A DNA stretch of 64,000 nt from Bog-473 sp963781955 (lineage in GTDB: Bacteria > Actinomycetota > Acidimicrobiia > Acidimicrobiales > RAAP-2). The notes below the pieces were generated by a model. The model had not been told where the DNA came from and did no database searches. It saw nothing but the letters and a program-made list of their open reading frames with translations. The stretch spans positions 1,302,001 to 1,366,000 of the forward strand of contig CAWAHU010000001.1 of NCBI GenBank assembly GCA_963781955.1. Direction: 5' to 3'. The position numbers and the translations under genes were made by a program. This document shows, piece by piece, positions 26,051 to 34,007 of this stretch; within the stretch, counting starts at the first letter, position 1; every line of letters begins with the position of its first letter.

Positions 26051-26413
26051 ATGGCCGAGAACGGGGTCGACGACTACCTTGCTGCGCTTGACGAGCCCAA
26101 GCGCAGCACCCTCGAGGCGCTCCGGGCCACGATTCTCGAGATCGTCCCCGAGGCTGAGCAGGGGATCTCCTACGGCGTGCCGGCATTCCGTGTGCAGGGG
26201 AAGGTGGTCGCCGGCTTCGCCGCCTTCAAGAACCATCTGAGCTACCTGCCGCACAGCGGCTCGGTCTTCCCCGAGCTCGGTGCGGAGCTGGCGCAGTACA
26301 AGACCTCGTCGGGTGCGTTGCAGTTCCCCGTCGACCAGCCGCTCCCCGCATCGCTCGTGCGACGGCTGATCTCGGTGCGCGTGCGCCAGGCCCTGGGCGG
26401 CGGTGCACGGTGA
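26051..26413 (+). CDS. DUF1801 (YdhG-like) protein
   Basis: 120 residues. The family pattern VDDYLAALDEPKRSTLEALR, PEAEQGISYGVPAFRVQGK, VAGFAAFKNHLSYLPHSGSV and LRFP-like ALQFPVDQPLP is intact. DUF1801 proteins are small alpha/beta proteins, some compared with frataxin-like YdhG, with no agreed function. The TGA overlaps the GTG of the CoA transferase by four bases, so the two are likely co-translated. Divergent from the repeat protein across 146 bases. Confidence 0.85.
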   Translation: MAENGVDDYLAALDEPKRSTLEALRATILEIVPEAEQGISYGVPAFRVQGKVVAGFAAFKNHLSYLPHSGSVFPELGAELAQYKTSSGALQFPVDQPLPASLVRRLISVRVRQALGGGAR

Positions 26414-27651
26414 GTGGGCCGCTCGAGGGCATCCGCGTGGTCGAGCTCGGCGTGTGGGTGGCCGGTCCGGGGGCCGCAGGCATCCTGGCTGACTGGGGCG
26501 CCGATGTGGTCAAGGTAGAGCCGCCCGAGGGGGACCCCGCCCGGAAGCTCGGGCGGATGATGGGGGGCGACCTGCCGGTGAACCCGGTGTTCGAGCTGGA
26601 CAACCGGGGGAAGCGTTCGGTGGCGCTGGATCTCTCCACCGATCGGGGGGTCGAGCTCGCGCACCGGCTGGTGGCCGGGGCCGACGTGTTCCTCACCAAC
26701 CTCCGGCCTGCCGCGCTCGGGCAGGTGGGCTTGGGTCCCGAGGAGACGACCGGGCGCCATCCGGGCCTGGTGTACGCCATCATCACCGGGTACGGCCTCG
26801 AAGGCCCCGATGCCGGGAGGGGCGCGTACGACATCGCAGCCTTCTGGGCCCGCGCCGGCATCGCCGAGTCGCTGCGCGCGCCCGGTGGCCCCTTGCCGTT
26901 CCAACGCGGGGGCATGGGCGACCACACGGTGGCCATGACCGGTGCGGCCATGGTGAGCGCGGCCCTGGTCGAGCGGGCCCGCACTGGACGGGGCCAGCTG
27001 GTGTCGACGTCGCTGCTGCGCCAGGGCGTCTACACGATCGGATTCGACGTCAACGTGGCCCTCATGTGGGGTCGATCCTTGGGGATCGGGACGCGGGAGA
27101 CCATGTACAGCCCGGTGCTCAACAACTACACGGCCGGCGACGGCCGCTCCTTCTGGATCGTCGGTCTCGAGGGCGACCGGCACTGGCCTGCGCTGGCACG
27201 TGCGGTGGCTCATCCCGAATGGATCGACGACCCCCGCTTCGTCGACGGCCTGAACCGGGCCGTCAACGCCCGGGTGCTGATCGGCTTGCTCGACGAGATC
27301 TTCGCCTCCAGGCCGCTCGATGAGTGGGCCGCGGTGTTCGCGGGTGAGCCCGAGCTGTTCTGGAGCCCGGTGAACAGCATCGACGACGTGGTCGCCGACG
27401 AGCAGTTCCACGCCGCCGGGTCGGTGGTGGAGGTACCCGACGAGGAGGGCAGTCTCCCCATGCTGGCCACGCCGGTCGACTTCGGGGGGCGCCCGCCGTC
27501 GCCGCGGTGGCGGGCGCCCGGGCTCGGCGAGCACACACACCAGGTCCTGGGCGAGTTGGGGCTCGAAGACGCATCCGTCGAGGCACTGGTGGCCGACGGC
27601 GTCGTGGTCCACGGATCACGCGGCGGCGACGAATCGGGGCCGGTCACCTGA
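26410..27651 (+). CDS. CaiB/BaiF (class III) CoA transferase
   Basis: 413 residues from GTG at 26410. Family features: GIRVVELGVWVAGPGAAGIL, GADVVKVEPPEGDPAR, NRGKRSVALDLSTDRG, FLTNLRPAALGQVG and the active-site region with the catalytic Asp in GGMGDHTVAMTGA. Members move CoA between acids or racemise 2-methylacyl-CoA. The donor and acceptor are unknown. The gene starts within the end of the DUF1801 gene. Confidence 0.9.
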   Translation: MSGPLEGIRVVELGVWVAGPGAAGILADWGADVVKVEPPEGDPARKLGRMMGGDLPVNPVFELDNRGKRSVALDLSTDRGVELAHRLVAGADVFLTNLRPAALGQVGLGPEETTGRHPGLVYAIITGYGLEGPDAGRGAYDIAAFWARAGIAESLRAPGGPLPFQRGGMGDHTVAMTGAAMVSAALVERARTGRGQLVSTSLLRQGVYTIGFDVNVALMWGRSLGIGTRETMYSPVLNNYTAGDGRSFWIVGLEGDRHWPALARAVAHPEWIDDPRFVDGLNRAVNARVLIGLLDEIFASRPLDEWAAVFAGEPELFWSPVNSIDDVVADEQFHAAGSVVEVPDEEGSLPMLATPVDFGGRPPSPRWRAPGLGEHTHQVLGELGLEDASVEALVADGVVVHGSRGGDESGPVT

Positions 27652-27733
27652 GAGGTGGCGCCGGATTCCACGTGCGGCCCCGGGAGCCGCTGGCTAGCTT
27701 TGGCCCGTCAAACCCACACGGGAGGGCAGCGCC

Positions 27734-29107
27734 ATGGATGAGTCGGTCCGCCAGCACAAGTTCGTGCTCGACGAGTCGGAGATGCCGACCGCCTGGTACA
27801 ACCTCGTACCCGACCTGCCCGAGCCGCCCCCGCCGGCCCTGCACCCGGGCACGCTGGAGCCCGCCGGCCCGGACGACTTCGCCCCGCTGTTCCCGATGGA
27901 CCTCATCCTCCAGGAGGTCTCGCAGGACCGGTTCATCGAGATTCCTGGAGCCGTCCTCGACGTCTACCGTCAGTGGCGCCCGAGCCCACTGTTCCGGGCG
28001 CACCGGCTCGAGCAGGCCCTGGGGACACCCGCCCGCATCTACTACAAGTACGAAGGGGTGAGCCCGGCCGGGAGCCACAAGCCGAACACGGCCGTGCCGC
28101 AGGCGTACTACAACGCCAAGGCCGGCGTCCGGAAGCTGACCACCGAGACCGGGGCCGGCCAGTGGGGCTCGGCGCTCGCCTTCGCATGCGCCCTCTTCGG
28201 CCTCGAGTGCGAAGTGTGGCAGGTGGGTGCCAGCTACGACCAGAAGCCCTACCGGCGCCTCATGATGGAGACCTTCGGCGCCTCCGTCCACCGCTCACCA
28301 TCGGAGCTGACGGCGGCGGGCCGCAAGTACCTGGCCGAGAATCCCAATCACCCGGGCTCGCTCGGCATCGCCATCTCCGAGGCTGTCGAAGTGGCGGCGC
28401 AGGACCCCGAGATTCGTTACTCGCTGGGCAGCGTGCTCAACCACGTCCTGCTGCACCAGACCATCATCGGTGAGGAGGCGCTGCTGCAGCTGGCCAAGGC
28501 GGGCGAGAAGGCACCCGACGTGATCGTCGGGTGCACGGGGGGCGGATCCAACTTCGCTGGGCTGTCCTTCCCGTTCCTACGCGAGAAGCTGGCCGGGAAG
28601 ATGTCCCCCACCATCCGGGCGGTGGAACCGGCCTCGTGCCCGTCGCTCACCCGGGGCGTCTATGCCTACGACTTCGGTGATTCGGCGGGCATGACCCCGC
28701 TCATCAAGATGCACACGTTGGGCCACGACTTCGTGCCGGACCCCATCCACGCCGGGGGGTTGCGCTACCACGGGATGTCCCCGCTGCTCAGCCACGTCTA
28801 CGAGCTGGGCCTGATCGAGGCCATGGCCGTCCCCCAGACGGAGTGCTTCGCCGCGGGTATCGAGTTCGCCCGCACCGAGGGGATCGTGCCGGCCCCCGAG
28901 CCCACCCACGCCGTCGCCGCTGCCGTGCGTGAGGCGATCCGGGCCAAGGAGACGGGGGAGGAGACGGTCATCCTCACCGCCCTGTGCGGCCATGGCCACT
29001 TCGACCTGGCGGCGTACGACGACTACCTCAACGGCCGCATGGTCGACGAGGACGTCACCGACGCGCGACTGGCCGCCGGTCTGGCCACCATGCCCCACGT
29101 GAGCTGA
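27734..29107 (+). CDS. trpB2: TrpB2-type tryptophan synthase beta-like PLP enzyme
   Basis: 457 residues, longer at the N-terminus than canonical TrpB1 and typical of the TrpB2 branch (YNLVPDLPEPPPPALHPGTL). The PLP lysine is in GSHKPNTAVPQAYY, the glutamate-containing loop is TETGAGQWGSALA and the phosphate loop is GCTGGGSNFAGL. TrpB2 joins indole and serine and often lacks an alpha subunit partner. No trpA or other trp genes are nearby, so it may salvage indole or act on another substrate. Confidence 0.92.
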   Translation: MDESVRQHKFVLDESEMPTAWYNLVPDLPEPPPPALHPGTLEPAGPDDFAPLFPMDLILQEVSQDRFIEIPGAVLDVYRQWRPSPLFRAHRLEQALGTPARIYYKYEGVSPAGSHKPNTAVPQAYYNAKAGVRKLTTETGAGQWGSALAFACALFGLECEVWQVGASYDQKPYRRLMMETFGASVHRSPSELTAAGRKYLAENPNHPGSLGIAISEAVEVAAQDPEIRYSLGSVLNHVLLHQTIIGEEALLQLAKAGEKAPDVIVGCTGGGSNFAGLSFPFLREKLAGKMSPTIRAVEPASCPSLTRGVYAYDFGDSAGMTPLIKMHTLGHDFVPDPIHAGGLRYHGMSPLLSHVYELGLIEAMAVPQTECFAAGIEFARTEGIVPAPEPTHAVAAAVREAIRAKETGEETVILTALCGHGHFDLAAYDDYLNGRMVDEDVTDARLAAGLATMPHVS

Positions 29108-29154
29108 GTCACCCATGCTTCACGTGAGCTGAGCCCGCGGTCCGGCGGCACCTT

Positions 29155-29225
29155 GTTGTGGTGTCGTTGGCGGACATCGGTCCGAACGGCTCTATTTGCC
29201 TCTCCCGCATCCATTGAGAATCGGG
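29155..29225 (+). promoter_or_regulatory. Repeated promoter-like element, copy 1
   Basis: GTTGT-N6-GTTG (29155-29169), TCCGAACGGCTCTAT (29181-29195), then 20 bases later GAGAATCGGG (29216-29225). The same three boxes at nearly the same spacing occur upstream of the paralogous gene at 30722 and, inverted, at 31253-31322 and 32573-32642. GAGAAT is placed like a -10 box; transcription would start about 10 bases before the ATG at 29239. Confidence 0.55.
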
Positions 29226-29238
29226 TGGGGGTGGCACC

Positions 29239-29598
29239 ATGGACGAGTTGACAGAAGTCGAATGGCGACTCAAGGCGATGACCGTCCTCTATCGAGTGAC
29301 GGCCGCCGAACGACGCTTCTCGGCCTCGCTCCGGTTGAACGAGGTCACGATCCTCGCGGCGGCGGACGAGCTCGAGGCGGCGACGAGGGACGCCCTGGCG
29401 TGGATCTCGTCGAACCAGTGCCCCGACGCGCGCCTCGGGGCGCACATCAGCGGCATGTTGGGCACGTGCGCGGAGGTCGCTGCGACCGCTGAGCACGCCA
29501 TCGCCGAAAACCCCGGTGACACGGCGGCAGTCCTCGGGCGGCTCGGGGACCTCATGCGCGTGATCGACATCGACTGGGAGGCGTGCGACCCGTGGTAG
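29239..29598 (+). CDS. Small hypothetical protein, paralogue A
   Basis: 119 residues, soluble and mostly helical. It aligns end to end with the protein at 30722: shared segments are VEWRLKAMTVLYRVTAAERR (LQWRLKVTTVLHRVTAAERR in the other), ILAAADELEAAT, CPDARLGAHISGML and a final D-x-W. No known family is recognised. The pair probably arose by duplication together with their upstream elements. WhiB starts 16 bases after its stop, so this gene and whiB may form an operon. Confidence 0.7.
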   Translation: MDELTEVEWRLKAMTVLYRVTAAERRFSASLRLNEVTILAAADELEAATRDALAWISSNQCPDARLGAHISGMLGTCAEVAATAEHAIAENPGDTAAVLGRLGDLMRVIDIDWEACDPW

Positions 29599-29614
29599 GA
29601 GGAGGACGAGGCGG

Positions 29615-29950
29615 ATGACGGTGACACAGGTCGACCAGGAGGAGGATTCAGCGGAGGCCTTCATGCGCTGGCTCATGATGCCCGGGCTGCCCGACGTCGC
29701 TCTGGCGTTCCACCAGATGGTGCACCGCCCGGACTGGCAGGCCGAGGCCGCATGCCGCGGACAGGGTTCGGCCGGCTGGGTGTCCGAGACCGACACGACG
29801 CTCTACGAGAAGCAGAAGGCGGTGTGCGCCGGATGCCCGGTCCGCGAGGCGTGCCTCGCCTATGCCTTGGCCAACAAGTCGCTCAAGGGGTGCTGGGGCG
29901 GCACTTCCGAGGCGGAACGGCGGGAGCTGCGTCGGCGTCGGGCGGCGTGA
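29615..29950 (+). CDS. WhiB-family iron-sulfur transcription factor
   Basis: 111 residues from ATG at 29615. The four cluster cysteines are in EAACRGQG, AVCAGCPVREACLAYAL, with the usual C-x(n)-CxxCxxxxxC spacing. The turn GCWGGTSEAERRELRRRRA is the G[VI]WGG motif with its basic DNA-contacting tail. Wbl proteins hold a [4Fe-4S] cluster and bind the primary sigma factor to tune transcription. The 30-residue N-terminal extension is acidic. It lies among four copies of a repeated promoter element, which might be its targets. Confidence 0.93.
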   Translation: MTVTQVDQEEDSAEAFMRWLMMPGLPDVALAFHQMVHRPDWQAEAACRGQGSAGWVSETDTTLYEKQKAVCAGCPVREACLAYALANKSLKGCWGGTSEAERRELRRRRAA

Positions 29951-29966
29951 CCCACGGGCGGGCGGC

Positions 29967-29986
29967 GTGACCCGGCGGCGGGTCAC
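29967..29986 (+). terminator. Hairpin after whiB
   Basis: GTGACCCG-GCGG-CGGGTCAC, an 8-bp perfect stem 17 bases after the whiB stop. The segment GGGCGGCGTGACCC is also directly repeated across the stop codon (29940 and 29960). Confidence 0.5.
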
Positions 29987-30093
29987 GGTCCGTGACCCGG
30001 ACATCCCCTCCTGACCTCGGGCGACGGCGCCGCCACGGTGGTCGTTTGCCTGCCCCGGAACTGCTCGCGCATGGCGCGGTAGCTTGACCTCCC

Positions 30094-30612
30094 ATGGATG
30101 GGTTCGCCGGTGAGGACAGGCTTTCCGAGATCCTCGAGTCGTTCGATGTCGCCTCCGACGAGCTGCAGAAAGCGGGGCAGTTCAAGGAGGCGACCGAGGA
30201 AGCCTTCCTCGAGGACTTCCAGCCGGTCGCCCGTTCGGTCGTCAAGCCCTACTTCGACGCCGTGGCCGAGATGCTCCGCGACCACGACCACCAGGCCGAG
30301 GTTGTCGTGTCGCACGGCGAAGGTCCCGACGACCCGGGTGCGGCCATTACGGGGGTCGCCCTGTGGTTCTCGCCGCGCGGCAAGCCGGTGAAGATGCTTG
30401 GGCGCCTGGAGGCGCGCTCGGGGCAGGTCCCCCATGTGATCGTGCGCTGCGAGCCCTCGCGGTTCAAGGTCATCACTTTCGAGGGGACGATCGGCGGCGT
30501 CTTCGGCGGCTCCGCCGGGGCGGGCGTGATGTGGGACCTCACCGACGTCACCGAGGACGCGCTCTCGGAGCGCACGGTCAAGGTGGTGCAGGAGGCGCTC
30601 GCACTTCCCTGA
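30094..30612 (+). CDS. Hypothetical protein
   Basis: 172 residues from ATG at 30094. The N-terminal half is helical and acidic (ESFDVASDELQKAGQFKEAT, AVAEMLRDHDHQAEVVVSHG) and the second half reads like a beta sheet (ALWFSPRGKPVKMLGRLEA, HVIVRCEPSRFKVITFEGTI) followed by a glycine-rich turn. No family is recognised. It sits between whiB and the second paralogous small gene on the same strand. Confidence 0.65.
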   Translation: MDGFAGEDRLSEILESFDVASDELQKAGQFKEATEEAFLEDFQPVARSVVKPYFDAVAEMLRDHDHQAEVVVSHGEGPDDPGAAITGVALWFSPRGKPVKMLGRLEARSGQVPHVIVRCEPSRFKVITFEGTIGGVFGGSAGAGVMWDLTDVTEDALSERTVKVVQEALALP

Positions 30613-30647
30613 ACGCGCACGGCCCCAATGGGGGCCGATCGCTCGAT

Positions 30648-30718
30648 GTTGTGCGGTCGTTGTGTGACGGCGATCCGAACGGCTCTATGGGGTCGGTCGC
30701 AGAGTCGCCACAATCGGG
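30648..30718 (+). promoter_or_regulatory. Repeated promoter-like element, copy 2
   Basis: GTTGT-N6-GTTG (30648-30662), TCCGAACGGCTCTAT (30674-30688) and CACAATCGGG (30709-30718). If CACAAT is the -10 box, transcription would begin at the GTG start codon at 30722, giving a leaderless mRNA, common in actinobacteria. Confidence 0.55.
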
Positions 30719-30721
30719 TCA

Positions 30722-31084
30722 GTGGACGACATCCCCACGACACTCCAGTGGCGGCTCAAGGTCACGACGGTGCTCCATCGTGTCACTGCCGCCGAGCGTC
30801 GGTTCGCAGCGTCGCTACGCGTGAACGAGATCACGATGCTCGCGGCGGCGGACGAGCTCGAGGCGGCGACCCGCGAGGCCGAGACGTGGCTGGCCGCCAA
30901 TCCGTGTCCGGATCTGAAGCTGGGCGCCCACATCTCGTGGATGCTCAACACCTGTGTCGAGGTGGCGCTCACGGCGCAACGGGCCATCACCGATCCCTAC
31001 ACGGACACGGAGACCGTCATGAGCCGGCTCCGTGACCTGCTGGTGACGATCGACTTCCACGCACAGACCCTCGACACCTGGTAG
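30722..31084 (+). CDS. Small hypothetical protein, paralogue B
   Basis: 120 residues from GTG at 30722. Paralogue of the protein at 29239 over its whole length, with the conserved VTAAERRF, RVNEITMLAAADELEAATRE, LGAHISWML and final TLDTW. No ribosome site is visible; the start fits a leaderless transcript from the element just upstream. Function unknown. A long GC hairpin and an inverted copy of the promoter element follow. Confidence 0.7.
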   Translation: MDDIPTTLQWRLKVTTVLHRVTAAERRFAASLRVNEITMLAAADELEAATREAETWLAANPCPDLKLGAHISWMLNTCVEVALTAQRAITDPYTDTETVMSRLRDLLVTIDFHAQTLDTW

Positions 31085-31197
31085 CGCGTCCCGCGGACAG
31101 GGACAGGATCACGGGCGACGACCCACCGCGGCGACCCGCCGCGGCGACCGGGAAACGGCGACCGAACACGGCGGACAGGCGTCGCGACCAGGAAGGG

Positions 31198-31248
31198 GTA
31201 AGGGCGGGGCGACGCAATTCCCAGACACCTCCGTCGCCCCGCCCTTAC
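31198..31248 (-). other. 17-bp perfect hairpin at predicted start of a short RNA
   Basis: GTAAGGGCGGGGCGACG pairs without mismatch with CGTCGCCCCGCCCTTAC across a 17-base loop. On the minus strand its 5' base (31248) falls seven bases after the -10-like CACGAT of element copy 3, so a transcript from that element would start at the foot of the stem. It could equally terminate the plus-strand gene that ends at 31084. Confidence 0.5.
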
Positions 31249-31252
31249 GCCA

Positions 31253-31322
31253 CCATCGTGCAAGAACGGGGGCTGCCGGGAATAGAGCCGTTCGAACGCA
31301 CGGGGATCAACGTTTGGACAAC
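31253..31322 (-). promoter_or_regulatory. Repeated promoter-like element, copy 3 (inverted)
   Basis: Read on the minus strand: GTTGT-N6-GTTG (31322 down), TTCGAACGGCTCTAT (31296-31282), then CACGATGG (31260-31253). Same box order and spacing as copies 1 and 2, but no gene follows; the hairpin 31198-31248 does. Confidence 0.55.
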
Positions 31323-31439
31323 TTCCACAAGTTCTCCCGAACCGTGGACACTGCGGTAACGGGCATGGCGGGCTACCGTTTGGCGCCTCCGCCCACCGGG
31401 GGACCGACCGACTCCGGGCACGAGGAGAGGGGATCCCGG

Positions 31440-32400
31440 GTGGCGTCGATGCAGCAGCACCCGGCGAGGGAGTGGGTGGTCGCCGCCCTCCTATGCGGGC
31501 TGATGGTCGTCGAGGGCATTCGCCAGGGCGGGTTCTGGCAGACCGAAGCCCTCGTCGGGGGCCTCGGTGCGCTCGGCCTCCCGGTGGCCGCGCCGGTGGC
31601 CAACCCGCCCGCCCGCCCGCCGGGACGCCGCGGTGGTGGTCGCTCTCCTCGTGATGGCCGGCTGGTGGGCGCTCAGGGCGCAATCGACCGATGGGTTGTC
31701 CCACGTCCTCCCGCTCGGGGCGAGCATGGTGGCCTTCGCGGCGGCCTTCGCCGCCGTCCGCCCGCTACGTGGGCTGGCCCGGGAGGCGGCCGGACTCGGT
31801 GCTGCGGGACTCGGCGCCGCCGCCATCGTGTCGTCGCCGGACACTGGTGCCGTGCCCTGGCTGGGTGCGGTGCTGGTGCTTGCCGTCGGCCTGGCCGCGC
31901 TGGTCGAGTGGGACCCGACCCAGGTGCACCTGGGGCGGATCGCTCGGCTCGCCCTCGGCGCCGGCCTGGTTGCCGTCGTGGTCGCGGCGATCGTTCCCAT
32001 ACGTCACGAGGTGGCGTTGCGCGCCTTCGCGCCGAGCGACCAGGACCGCTCGGTGGAGTGGTCGGCCGCCTGGCACCAGTGGCGCAGCGCGCCGTTCATC
32101 GAGGTCGGGCCCGACCGGCTCTTGACCTTCCAGGCGCCCGACGGGACGTTCGCTCACTTCGCCCACAACGAGTATCTCCAGATCGCTGCCGACGGTGGGA
32201 TCGTCGCGCTGGTCCTCTTCGCGTTCACCGTCGTGTCGGTCGTGCGGGTGGTCCAGCGGAGCGACCTGGTGGGGTCCTGCGCCACCGCCACGCTGGTCTG
32301 CTTGGGCGGTCGGAGGCGCGTTCGATTTCGACTGGCACCTGGTCGTCATCGGGCTGCTCGGCGGGTGGTGCGTGGGTCTGGACTGCCGGAGGGACGGCGC
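31440..32400 (+). pseudogene. O-antigen ligase-like membrane protein, frameshifted twice
   Basis: GTG at 31440 with GAGGAG upstream opens a hydrophobic start (WVVAALLCGLMVVEGIRQGG). The frame changes within a (CCCG)4 tract at ~31606-31622 to reach DAAVVVALLVMAGWW. The conserved ligase segment VGPDRLLTFQAPDGTFAHFA, HNEYLQIAADGG is intact. A second +1 shift near 32300 (extra T in GTCTGCTTGG) leads to VGGAFDFDWHLVVIGLLGGW. Ligases of this family have 10-12 helices and over 400 residues. This copy also seems short in the middle, so real decay is likely. The 3' end is not definable. Confidence 0.65.
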
Positions 32401-32521
32401 GAAGTCCGAGCCCTCCGAGGCCGGCTGCTCCACCGGCCAGCACGCCGGGCCGCCAGGCGCGGCTTGCCGTGTGGAGCGCCGAAGAGGGTCGGCGGGGGTG
32501 GGACCAGCGGAGGGTTGTAGA

Positions 32522-32565
32522 GGGCGGGGTGACCATTCCCCCCAGGCTCCCGGGTCACCCCACCC
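32522..32565 (-). other. 13-bp hairpin at predicted start of a short RNA
   Basis: GGGCGGGGTGACC pairs with GGTCACCCCACCC across an 18-base loop. The one imperfect position is C-A on the plus strand but G-U on the minus strand, so the fold is better in minus-strand RNA. That RNA would start about three bases before the stem if element copy 4 is a promoter. The arm resembles that of the 31198 hairpin (AGGGCGGGG-Y-GAC). Confidence 0.5.
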
Positions 32566-32572
32566 CCTGGGT

Positions 32573-32642
32573 CGATTGTGGGGAGCAACCCCAGGAGCGA
32601 CTAGAGCCGTTCGAACCCAAAGAGTCACAACCCACGGACAAC
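32573..32642 (-). promoter_or_regulatory. Repeated promoter-like element, copy 4 (inverted)
   Basis: On the minus strand: GTTGT-N6-GTTG (32642 down), TTCGAACGGCTCTAG (32615-32601), CACAATCG (32580-32573). One base longer between the first two boxes than the others. It is followed by the hairpin 32522-32565, the same arrangement as copy 3. Confidence 0.55.
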
Positions 32643-32682
32643 TCGCCACACGCCGGCGCCACGCTCCGTCGGCGGGCGTTGG

Positions 32683-33915
32683 TCAGGTGGTGAGGCTGCG
32701 CCGCCGGCGTGTCACCAGCACGGTTGCGACGCCGAGGAAGAGCACCGTGGCCAGGAAGAAGGAGTTGGCGGCGACGAGCTGCAGGAGGGTGAGATGAAGG
32801 TCAGAGGTGCTGCGGAAGGGGACCCACCAGATCGGCGCGCTCCAGAACAAGATGGCGGCACCCGCGGCCATGGCCAGGCCGTGGCGGGGGCGGTCGTCGG
32901 CCAGGGCCAGCCACACGATGGCCGGGACCACCCACACCATGTGGTGCACCCACGAGACCGGAGAGACGAGGAGGCCGGTCCCGGCACAGACCAGGACGCC
33001 GAGCATCGGGGATGACCGCCGGTGCGCCTCGGCGGCCACCCACAACCCGGCGGCGGCCAGGGCGACGACGAGGGGCAGCACCACGGCGTCGGAGCGCAAG
33101 CCGTGCGACACCCGGTCGACCACGGCCCAGAGGTCCTGGTTGCGCACGATGGAGATCTTCCCGGCACGTCCCGGCCTGAACACCGCCCGGGTCCAGTAGT
33201 ACGAGGAGGACGTCGGTGAGGCCAAGAACGTCACGAACTCGCACACCACGAAGGTGACCATGCTCTGCACGGCACCGCGCCTGCGGCGGGTGAGCAACAA
33301 ATACGGCACGAACAGCAGCGGGGTCAGCTTGATCGCAGCCGCCAGTCCGATGGCGATGCCTTGGGGCACCTGCCACCGCCCCACGCGCCGTTCCGTCAGG
33401 AGGTCCCACATGATCAGGAGCGCGACGACGAGGTTCACCTGACCGAAGCCCACCGTGACCAGGACGGGGTTGAGGAGGAGCGCCGGCATGCTGAGCGTGA
33501 GTGCCAGGCGCGTGACCGTGCCGCGGTCGAAATCGGGACGCACGGCGCGCAGGCTCACCACGATGAGGCCGAGGAGGGCGGCGAGGTTGCCCATCGTCCA
33601 GACCGCCTGCACCGCGTGGACCGAGCCGACGAAGTGATGTGCCGGTGCGAAGAGGAGCGCGGCGAAGGGTGGGTAGGTGAAGAGCAGACCCGTGTTGCGC
33701 AGGCCGAACGAGTAGAGGTGTGGGGTGAACACGAGGCCCCCGCCCAGGCGCAGATAGACGCCGAGGTCGACCTCGTACGTGTGCAGCGCCACGAAGACCG
33801 TGTATGCGAGCGCGGCGGCGAACGACAGCAAGGCGGGGGCCCATCCGATGCGCTGCACCAGTCGGGAATCCTCGCGCCGATCCCGTGGGGCCCGCCTCTC
33901 GGACTCTCGCGTCAC
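32683..33915 (-). CDS. GT87/DUF2029 polyprenol-phosphate-dependent mannosyltransferase-like protein
   Basis: 410 residues from GTG at 33913-33915, with about ten membrane helices. The first loop has the Asp of YEVDLGVYLRLGGG, the acidic position expected in GT-C enzymes. LLFTYPPFAALLFAP and VTVGFGQVNLVVALLIMWD are the hallmark DUF2029 segments, followed by GIAIGLAAAIKLTPLLFVPY and SPVSWVHHMVWV. Family members add mannose or related sugars from a lipid carrier on the outer membrane face, as in lipoglycan synthesis. Upstream codons in the same frame lack protein character. Confidence 0.88.
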   Translation of the reverse strand: MTRESERRAPRDRREDSRLVQRIGWAPALLSFAAALAYTVFVALHTYEVDLGVYLRLGGGLVFTPHLYSFGLRNTGLLFTYPPFAALLFAPAHHFVGSVHAVQAVWTMGNLAALLGLIVVSLRAVRPDFDRGTVTRLALTLSMPALLLNPVLVTVGFGQVNLVVALLIMWDLLTERRVGRWQVPQGIAIGLAAAIKLTPLLFVPYLLLTRRRRGAVQSMVTFVVCEFVTFLASPTSSSYYWTRAVFRPGRAGKISIVRNQDLWAVVDRVSHGLRSDAVVLPLVVALAAAGLWVAAEAHRRSSPMLGVLVCAGTGLLVSPVSWVHHMVWVVPAIVWLALADDRPRHGLAMAAGAAILFWSAPIWWVPFRSTSDLHLTLLQLVAANSFFLATVLFLGVATVLVTRRRRSLTT

Positions 33916-34007
33916 GTGGCGCGAGGCTACCCAAGCGGTGGCGGCGAGGCCGGGGGCAGGTGGGCCAAACCCCCCGCGACGGGGAAGGGACGGGGAGTGC
34001 GGCGACG

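Noticed and set aside
29096..29133. 13-bp direct repeat CACGTGAGCTGAG at the end of trpB2
   Set aside because: One short duplication across a stop codon, with no conserved partner or structure; probably a local slippage product.
31282..32615. GGTTCGAAC sequences resembling tRNA T-loops
   Set aside because: They occur inside the four-copy promoter element, without acceptor, D or anticodon arms; copies 1 and 2 have TCCGAACGG and break the T-loop pattern.
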